Origin: an uncultured Collinsella sp.
GTDB taxonomy: Bacteria; Actinomycetota; Coriobacteriia; Coriobacteriales; Coriobacteriaceae
Reading direction: 5' to 3'
Assembly: GCA_900762015.1 (NCBI GenBank)
Contig: CAAFEX010000064.1
Span: forward strand, 1-27,757
DNA length: 27,757 nt
Under the pieces are notes generated by a model, which did no database searches, had not been told where the DNA came from, and worked only from the letters and a program-made list of their open reading frames with translations. A program made the translations under genes and the position numbers. Every line of letters starts with the position of its first letter. The stretch's first letter is position 1. This document shows positions 22,749 to 27,757 of this stretch, one piece after another.

Positions 22749-23816
22749 ATGTCCGACAATATGCAGCCTATCGATGAAATTTTGGACGACGAGTCCCCGG
22801 ATGCTAAGGCGACCGAGGCCTATGAGGAAGTCGAGGAGTTCGACCCGTTTGAGGGCATGAGCGACGAGGAACTCGACGCCCTGTGCGACGAGGACGACAG
22901 CCTCGCGGGCTTTGGCGACGTTGAGCCCGGTTTCCGCAGTGGCTTCGTGGCCTTGGTCGGCCGCCCCAACGCCGGTAAGTCAACGCTGCTCAACGCCTGC
23001 TATGGCAAAAAGGTCGCCATCACCTCGCCGGTGGCCCAGACGACCCGCCGTCGCATGCGCGCCGTCGTCAACCGCCCCGGCTACCAGCTGGTCTTTGTCG
23101 ATACCCCGGGTATCCACAAGCCCAAGGACGGCCTGGGGTCCGAGCTCAACAAGAGCGCGCTGTTCGAGCTGAACGATGTCGATGTTGTCGCGTTTTTGAT
23201 TGATGCCACTAAACCGATCGGCAGGGGAGACGCCTGGGTTGCCGAGCGTGTCAAGAATGCCCGTTCCAAGAAGGTCTTGGTGCTCACCAAGGCCGATGAA
23301 GCCGACCCCGCACAGGTCATGGAGCAGCTTAAGGCCGCCCACGAGCTTATGGAATATGACGACGAGATCGTGACGTCGTCGGTCAAGAACTTTAACGTCA
23401 ATGCCTTCATCGAGACCGTTGCGCACTTTTTGCCCGAGGGTCCGCGTTGGTTCCCCGAGGACATGGGTACCGACGCTTCCGATGAGACGCTCGTTGCCGA
23501 GTTTGTGCGCGAGAAGGTCTTGCGCCGCACCCGTGATGAGATCCCGCACTCCGTGGGCGTGATTTGCGATGCGCTTGAGCAGACCAAGAAGGTGCTGCGC
23601 GTGCACGCCACCATTTACGTCGAGCGCGAGGGCCAAAAGGGCATCATCATCGGCAAGGGCGGCGAGATGATCAAACATATCGGCATCGACGCCCGTCGCG
23701 ACCTTGAGCGCATCTTTGGCACCCAGGTCTTTTTGGAGCTGGACGTGAAGGTCAAGGCCGGCTGGCGTGACGACGAGGCCCAGATTCGCCGCTTTGGCTA
23801 TAACGCCGAGGATTAG
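22749..23816 (+). CDS. era: Era GTPase with acidic N-terminal extension
   Basis: Era binds the 3' end of 16S rRNA and checks 30S assembly. The 355-residue product is about 55 longer than usual. Residues 1-60 form an extra, very acidic segment (24 Asp/Glu, one Lys, no Arg). The GTPase domain follows: GRPNAGKST (71-79), DTPG (118-121) and TKAD (180-183), where NKxD is the canonical form. The C-terminal KH domain is recognised by GIIIGKGGEMIK. The ATG at 22749 follows AAAGGG and directly continues the operon, so the extension is probably real; internal starts would lack a ribosome-binding site that I can see. Confidence 0.94.
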   Translation: MSDNMQPIDEILDDESPDAKATEAYEEVEEFDPFEGMSDEELDALCDEDDSLAGFGDVEPGFRSGFVALVGRPNAGKSTLLNACYGKKVAITSPVAQTTRRRMRAVVNRPGYQLVFVDTPGIHKPKDGLGSELNKSALFELNDVDVVAFLIDATKPIGRGDAWVAERVKNARSKKVLVLTKADEADPAQVMEQLKAAHELMEYDDEIVTSSVKNFNVNAFIETVAHFLPEGPRWFPEDMGTDASDETLVAEFVREKVLRRTRDEIPHSVGVICDALEQTKKVLRVHATIYVEREGQKGIIIGKGGEMIKHIGIDARRDLERIFGTQVFLELDVKVKAGWRDDEAQIRRFGYNAED

Positions 23817-23831
23817 GGACACGCGGCGCGA

Positions 23832-24581
23832 ATGGCAGGTTCTCGTACATATCGCACGAAAGTGCTCGTGCTCGATAAGACGAAGCTCAAAGAGACGGAC
23901 CTGATCCTGACGATGCTTGACGAGCGGGGTCGGCAGGTTCGTGCCGTGGCAAAGGGCGCCCGCAAACCCGGCGGACGCCTGGCTGCGCGCTGCGAGATGT
24001 TCTGTACCGTTGATCTGCTGCTTGCGCATGGACGGTCGCTCGACGTGGTTTCCCAGGCCGAGCTTATGGAGGCGCCGCTCGGCGCCGCGCCCGATTACGA
24101 GATGACATGCGCCGCAAGCGCGATCGCTGAGGTCGCGCGCGTGTGCTCGTTCGAGGACGCCGAGGATCCGTTTACCTTTGCCATCACGCAGCGGGCGCTC
24201 ACACTTGTCGGCAGCGGGCTCGACGCGGCACATATGGACCTGCTCGTGGCGGCCTTTGTCTTTAAATTGCTGTCGCACGTTGGCTACCGACCCGATTTTT
24301 CGGCATGCGTGCTGTGCGGAGACCCGATGCTGTCGTATTTTTCGCCCCAGGCGGGCGGCCTCATGTGCGGGTCGTGCGCGTCGAGCGTGCCCGGTGCCGA
24401 GCTGGTGTCGACCGGTGAGGTCGCATGGCTGCGCGCCCTCATGTCCATGACCTTCGATGCGCTTATGGCCGAGAGGGTCGACCCCCATACCGCTGCCTTT
24501 TTGCTGGGGCTTTCGCACGTGTGGGCTGCGACGCACACCGATCAACGTCTCCGTGCGATGGAATTCATGTTGGGTCGGTGA
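23832..24581 (+). CDS. recO: DNA repair protein RecO
   Basis: RecO anneals single strands and loads RecA with RecR in the RecFOR pathway. The 249-residue protein has the N-terminal OB fold (1-80, KVLVLDKTKLKETDLILTML), a helical domain, and the zinc site Cys159, Cys162, Cys179 and Cys182. The ATG at 23832 comes 15 bases after era; AGGGA at the era stop is the only ribosome-binding site candidate and is rather distant. era-recO linkage is common and supports the call. It ends the phoH-ybeY-dgkA-era-recO block; no terminator is evident before the rpsO leader. Confidence 0.93.
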   Translation: MAGSRTYRTKVLVLDKTKLKETDLILTMLDERGRQVRAVAKGARKPGGRLAARCEMFCTVDLLLAHGRSLDVVSQAELMEAPLGAAPDYEMTCAASAIAEVARVCSFEDAEDPFTFAITQRALTLVGSGLDAAHMDLLVAAFVFKLLSHVGYRPDFSACVLCGDPMLSYFSPQAGGLMCGSCASSVPGAELVSTGEVAWLRALMSMTFDALMAERVDPHTAAFLLGLSHVWAATHTDQRLRAMEFMLGR

Positions 24582-24683
24582 TGATGTGCAGGCGCGGGCT
24601 GCTTGTGGTAACATACCGACCTGTTGGTACCTCGACCTTGGATGCTCGCTCCACCGGCGGCTTCCCAGTCCGAGGCGAATAGC

Positions 24684-24699
24684 GTCGCCCGCGGGCGAC
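24684..24699 (+). promoter_or_regulatory. rpsO leader hairpin
   Basis: The perfect palindrome GTCGCCCGCGGGCGAC can form six G-C-rich pairs with a CGCG loop, 8 bases before the purine-rich ribosome-binding site at 24708-24715. S15 represses its own translation through leader RNA in several bacteria, so this hairpin, with the other short pairings in 24620-24680, is a candidate control site. A TAACAT at 24609-24614 may be the -10 of rpsO, without a clear -35. Confidence 0.4.
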
Positions 24700-24719
24700 A
24701 AGAAGCGAAAGGTGAAACA

Positions 24720-24998
24720 ATGACTGTTTCCAAAGAGCGCAAGGCGGAGCTGACTGCCCAGTTCGGTAACACCCCGGTCGACACCGGCAACCCCAAGGTT
24801 CAGGTTGCCATCCTGACCGAGCGCATCAAGGAGCTGACCGAGCACATGAAGTCCCACCAGAAGGACTTCCACACCCGTCGTGGCCTGCTCATGCTCGTCG
24901 GCCGTCGTCGTCGTCTTCTCTCCTACATCAAGAAGAACGACATCGTCGAGTATCGTGAGCTCATCAAGGCTCTGGGCATCCGCGACAACATCCAGTAG
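24720..24998 (+). CDS. rpsO: 30S ribosomal protein S15
   Basis: S15 binds 16S rRNA and organises the platform of the small subunit. The product is 92 residues, normal. It contains the family signature from VQVAILTERI through HMKSHQKDFHTRRGLLMLVG, followed by RRRRLLSYI and ending in the conserved YRELIKALGIRD. ATG 24720 follows AAAGGTGA. It stands alone between a structured leader and a terminator, directly before pnp, the order known from many bacteria. Confidence 0.97.
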   Translation: MTVSKERKAELTAQFGNTPVDTGNPKVQVAILTERIKELTEHMKSHQKDFHTRRGLLMLVGRRRRLLSYIKKNDIVEYRELIKALGIRDNIQ

Positions 24999-25012
24999 GA
25001 TTTGTACATGCT

Positions 25013-25044
25013 AAGAGCGTCCTGCGTAGCGGGGCGCTCTTTTT
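25013..25044 (+). terminator. Intrinsic terminator after rpsO
   Basis: Nine to ten pairs (25013-25022 with 25032-25041, one G-U) close a nine-base loop and run into TTTTT at 25040-25044. It lies 15 bases after the rpsO stop. No clear promoter is visible between it and pnp, so read-through may feed pnp. Confidence 0.85.
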
Positions 25045-25111
25045 GTGTAAGGGCGTGAACAATCACGCTCTGAAGCGTGGCGGGGGCAGGGGGCCCGCGT
25101 CACATGAGAAG

Positions 25112-25134
25112 CCCGCAGGCAAGGGGCCTGTGGG
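25112..25134 (+). promoter_or_regulatory. pnp leader hairpin
   Basis: Nine pairs (25112-25120 with 25126-25134, one G-U) close an AAGGG loop just before the ribosome-binding site AAAGGAG at 25137-25143. In E. coli a leader hairpin cut by RNase III lets PNPase control its own mRNA; a similar role here is inference from position. Confidence 0.4.
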
Positions 25135-25147
25135 GTAAAGGAGAACA

Positions 25148-27394
25148 ATGGCACTCGTATCCAAGACTTTTGAGCTGTACGGCAAGACCTACACCTTTGA
25201 GTCGGGCGAGCTTGCCAAGCAGGCCACCGGCGCCTGCCTGGTCAAGCAGGGCGACACCACGATGCTCGACACCGTGGTCGTCTCCAAGGAGCGCAAGAAC
25301 TACGACTTCTTCCCGCTGACCGTCGACTTCAACGAGAAGATGTACGCCGCCGGCCGCATCCCGGGTGGCTACCTCAAGCGTGAGGGCCGTCCCAGCGAGA
25401 AGGCCACGCTCACCGCGCGCATGATCGACCGTCCGATTCGCCCGAGCTTCCCGGACGGCTTCCGCAACGAGGTACACATCGTCGCTACCTCGCTCGTCGC
25501 CGACCAGGTCAACCCCTTTGACGTCATCAACGTCATGGGTGCTTCCCTGGCCATGACGCTCGGCGGCGTGCCCTTCGAGGGCCCGCTTGCCTGCGTGCGC
25601 ATCGGCCGCAACGTGGAGACCGGCGAGTTTATCGTTAACCCCACCTATGAGGAGCGCGAGAACTCCGATCTGGATCTGGAGCTGGGTGGCTCCGCCGACT
25701 TCATCTCGATGGTCGAGGCCGGCGCCGAGGAGATCTCCGAGGACGGCATGCTCGCCGCCATGAAGTTTGGCCAGGAGGCCCTTGCTGCCTTCTGCCAGGC
25801 TCAGGACGAGTTTGTCGCCGAGTGGGAGCAGGTCAACGGCGCCATCGTCAAGAAGGAGTACCCGCTCGACCAGCCCGTCGAGGAGGTCCAGGAGCGCATC
25901 TTCGCCCACTACGACGAGATGGCAGCCGCCCTTCGCGACGCCGACAAGCTCTCCCGTATCGGTAAGGTCGAGGCTCTGAAGGAGTCCATCCGTGCCGAGT
26001 TCACCGAGGAGGAGCAGGCCGCTTGGGAGCGCGAGATTCCCGTGGCGCTCAAGAAGCTCGAGAAGAAGGCTATGCGCACCATGGTCGTCGAGACCGGTGA
26101 GCGCGTCGACGGCCGTGCCGCCGATGAGATTCGCCCCATCATGGTGAAGGATAACTACCTGCCGCTCGTTCACGGCTCCGGTCTGTTCCAGCGTGGCCAG
26201 ACCCAGGTGCTTTCCGTCCTGTCGCTCGGTATGCTCAACGAGGGCCAGCGTCTGGATACCATCGAGCCCACCGAGGGCAAGCGCTACATGCACCACTACA
26301 ACTTCCCGCCGTTCTGCACCGGCGAGACCGGCCGCATGGGCAGCCCCAAGCGCCGCGAGATCGGCCACGGCAACCTGGCCGAGCGCGCTCTGCTTCCGGT
26401 GCTCCCCGACGAGAACGAGTTCCCCTACGCCATCCGCGTCGTCTCCGAGGTCATGGAGTCCAACGGCTCCTCTTCGATGGCTTCGACCTGCGGCTCCACG
26501 CTCGCCCTTATGGACGGCGGCGTGCCCATTAAGCGCCCGGTCTCCGGTATCGCCATGGGCCTGATCCAGGAGGAGGGCAAGACCGTGGTCCTGTCCGACA
26601 TCCAGGGTCTCGAGGACTTCCTGGGCGACATGGACTTTAAGGTCACCGGCACCACCGAGGGCATTACCGCCCTGCAGATGGACAACAAGGCCACCGGCCT
26701 CACCTTCGACATTCTGGCCCGCGCCCTGCAGCAGGCCAAGGAGGGTCGTGCGTACATCCTGCAGAAGATGCTCGATGTGATCCCTGAGCCGCGCCACACC
26801 ACGCGCAGCACCGCTCCGCGCATCGTCTCCATCCAGGTTCCGACCGATAAGATCCGCGACGTCATCGGTTCCGGCGGCAAGGTCATCCGCGGTATCCAGG
26901 ACGAGACCGGTGCTTCGGTCGACATCCAGGAGGACGGCACCGTCTTTGTCGGCGGCACCGGCGAGTCCGTCGATCAGGCCGTCGAGCGCATCAAGCTCAT
27001 CATCAAGGTTCCCGAGCCGGGCGAGGAGTACACCGGTCGCGTGGTCTCCATTCAGCCCTTCGGTGCCTTCGTGAATCTGCTGCCCGGTAAGGACGGCCTG
27101 CTGCACATCTCCCGCGTCGCCAAGGGCCGCGTGGAGAAGGTCGAGGACGTCCTCAACGTGGGCGACGAGGTCAAGGTCGTCGTCATCGAGGTCGACGATC
27201 GTGGCAAGATCTCGCTCGATCGTCTGGATAAGCCCGAGGCCCCGGCTCGCGCCGAGGCTGCCTCCGAGGGCGACGGCGAGCACTTCCAGCGTCGTGAGCG
27301 CCCGCGTCGCGAGCGTTCCGAGCGCAGCGACCGCCCGCGCCGTCCCGGCGACAACGGAGGCCGCAAGCCCCGCCGTCACCACGACGCCGAGTAA
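25148..27394 (+). CDS. pnp: Polyribonucleotide nucleotidyltransferase
   Basis: PNPase degrades RNA 3' to 5' with phosphate and can add nucleotides. The 748-residue protein has two RNase PH-like halves (about 10-225 and 320-545) joined by a helical domain, then a KH domain (about 558-615, VIGSGGKVI), an S1 domain (about 621-694, GAFVNLLPGKDGLLHISRV) and a basic, Arg-rich tail (695-748) with repeats of the type RPRRERSERSDRPRRP, suited to RNA contact. The active-site region GETGRMGSPKRREIGHG is present. ATG 25148 follows AAAGGAG. It ends at a good terminator and probably works with the rpsO transcript and RNA turnover. Confidence 0.97.
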   Translation: MALVSKTFELYGKTYTFESGELAKQATGACLVKQGDTTMLDTVVVSKERKNYDFFPLTVDFNEKMYAAGRIPGGYLKREGRPSEKATLTARMIDRPIRPSFPDGFRNEVHIVATSLVADQVNPFDVINVMGASLAMTLGGVPFEGPLACVRIGRNVETGEFIVNPTYEERENSDLDLELGGSADFISMVEAGAEEISEDGMLAAMKFGQEALAAFCQAQDEFVAEWEQVNGAIVKKEYPLDQPVEEVQERIFAHYDEMAAALRDADKLSRIGKVEALKESIRAEFTEEEQAAWEREIPVALKKLEKKAMRTMVVETGERVDGRAADEIRPIMVKDNYLPLVHGSGLFQRGQTQVLSVLSLGMLNEGQRLDTIEPTEGKRYMHHYNFPPFCTGETGRMGSPKRREIGHGNLAERALLPVLPDENEFPYAIRVVSEVMESNGSSSMASTCGSTLALMDGGVPIKRPVSGIAMGLIQEEGKTVVLSDIQGLEDFLGDMDFKVTGTTEGITALQMDNKATGLTFDILARALQQAKEGRAYILQKMLDVIPEPRHTTRSTAPRIVSIQVPTDKIRDVIGSGGKVIRGIQDETGASVDIQEDGTVFVGGTGESVDQAVERIKLIIKVPEPGEEYTGRVVSIQPFGAFVNLLPGKDGLLHISRVAKGRVEKVEDVLNVGDEVKVVVIEVDDRGKISLDRLDKPEAPARAEAASEGDGEHFQRRERPRRERSERSDRPRRPGDNGGRKPRRHHDAE

Positions 27395-27417
27395 CAGCTA
27401 CACATAAGCAGCTCAAC

Positions 27418-27448
27418 AAGGGCGACTCCACTGTGGGGTCGCCCTTTT
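27418..27448 (+). terminator. Intrinsic terminator after pnp
   Basis: Twelve pairs (27418-27429 with 27435-27446, one G-U) close the ACTGT loop and run into TTTT. Its 3' side, from 27441, is also the start of the left arm of the large inverted repeat that follows, so the two folds compete. Confidence 0.85.
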
Positions 27449-27589
27449 GCTTGCGCCCGGGAGGGCCGCATATGAAGTTTCCTGCTCTACAGTCCTGCGC
27501 AAGACGGAAAGCACATTAAGTGCTTTCCTTTGCGTGCGGAACTCGCGATAAACTTCACATGCGTCCCTCCCGGGCGCAAGCAAAAGGGC
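27441..27589. repeat. 149-base near-palindrome with 40-base arms
   Basis: Positions 27441-27480 are complementary to 27550-27589 at 38 of 40 bases, mismatched only at 27466/27564 and 27472/27558. The 69-base centre itself contains a perfect 9-bp hairpin, 27506-27514 with 27520-27528, extended by 27498-27502 with 27530-27534, so the whole element is symmetric around about 27515-27517. No open frame of note lies inside. Each arm begins with GCCCTTTTGC, the terminator 3' side, so both ends resemble outward-facing halves of a terminator. It may be a dispersed palindromic intergenic element; copy number cannot be seen from one window. Confidence 0.85.
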
Positions 27590-27757
27590 TGGTTAGCGCC
27601 GCTCGCTATTGACTTAGACAGTCTATTCAGTATTCAGATTCCAGATCTGTAGATAGACGTAGCAGCATTTCCCCAGATAAAACCGACCAAAATAAACCTG
27701 TCCCTTATTGGCAGGTTTCCCGTGGGGCGGGCACTGATGAAGTTTATCGCGAGTTCC
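27538..27757. repeat. 220-base unit with perfect 20-base inverted ends
   Basis: GGAACTCGCGATAAACTTCA at 27538-27557 is the exact reverse complement of 27738-27757, the last bases of the window. The match does not continue inward, and outward it cannot be followed because the window ends. The left end lies inside the 149-base palindrome, so the two structures interlock. Short perfect terminal inverted repeats with a non-coding centre fit a MITE-like element or paired REP-like units; no target duplication can be tested. Confidence 0.75.
27590..27737. other. Non-coding centre of the 220-base unit
   Basis: No gene is seen. On the + strand TTGACT at 27609-27614 is followed, 16 bases on, by TATTCA at 27631-27636 within the direct repeat TATTCAG TATTCAG (27624-27637), a possible promoter with nothing behind it in the window. 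A 9-bp hairpin, 27694-27702 with 27710-27718, is followed on the - strand by ATTTTGG and could be a weak terminator for a - strand gene to the right. Confidence 0.35.

Noticed and set aside
25100..27382. A 760-codon open frame on the - strand opposite pnp
   Set aside because: It mirrors pnp, is Gly/Leu/Asp-rich without a recognisable domain, and arises from the strong GC bias at third codon positions. The same holds for the long - strand frames at 22980-24872, 18504-20243, 15944-17101, 13127-14608, 6707-8188 and 1834-3231.
27590..27737. tRNA or small RNA gene
   Set aside because: No cloverleaf or acceptor pairing could be drawn, and no T-loop GTTCRANNC box is present; only a short hairpin is supported.
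27538..27757. Insertion sequence
   Set aside because: The ends look like terminal inverted repeats, but the 180-base centre has no transposase frame, so at most it is a non-autonomous element.

Overview
The window looks like a piece of chromosome from a high-GC actinobacterium of the class Coriobacteriia, most likely Collinsella or a close relative. This is inference, resting on three things: an actinobacterial integration host factor (mIHF) directly before gmk and rpoZ, strong GC bias at third codon positions, and a mix of actinobacterial and Firmicute-like gene orders (ybeY-dgkA-era-recO). I find 27 protein genes, all on the + strand and nearly all core housekeeping genes. Eighteen start with ATG, eight with GTG and one with TTG. 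I see no tRNA, rRNA, CRISPR array, transposase or phage gene.

Region 1 (1-5780) is a pyrimidine biosynthesis operon, pyrR-pyrB-pyrC-pyrK-pyrD-pyrF. It is preceded by a leader with a strong intrinsic terminator and a competing upstream pairing, as expected for attenuation. PyrB, PyrC, PyrKD and PyrF cover the pathway from carbamoyl phosphate to UMP except for the orotate phosphoribosyltransferase (pyrE). Carbamoyl phosphate synthase (carAB) is also absent.

Region 2 (5790-8370) holds mihF, gmk, rpoZ and thiI, which abut almost without gaps and end at a perfect terminator. Region 3 (8370-12600) holds the DNA-uptake genes comEA and comEC, which overlap, then holA (DNA polymerase III delta) behind its own promoter. 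Region 4 (12600-17190) has rpsT with a hairpin leader and a terminator, then lepA, dusB and hemW. lepA appears to be transcribed without a leader.

Region 5 (17190-20870) has two dnaJ genes in tandem followed by mtaB. The first DnaJ is the most unusual protein here: it keeps its J domain, all four zinc-finger repeats and the first client-binding domain, but the rest of the C-terminus is replaced by hydrophobic, probably membrane-spanning segments. Region 6 (20857-24581) is a tight phoH-ybeY-dgkA-era-recO block for ribosome maturation, lipid-carrier phosphorylation and recombination. Era carries a strongly acidic N-terminal extension. Region 7 (24600-27450) holds rpsO and pnp, each with a hairpin just upstream of its ribosome-binding site and a terminator behind.

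Region 8 (27441-27757) has no gene. It contains two interlocking inverted repeats: a 149-base near-palindrome with 40-base arms (38 of 40 paired) and a perfect 20-base inverted repeat whose right arm ends exactly at the window edge. This looks like a dispersed palindromic or MITE-like intergenic element and is, with the membrane DnaJ, the best candidate for something undescribed.
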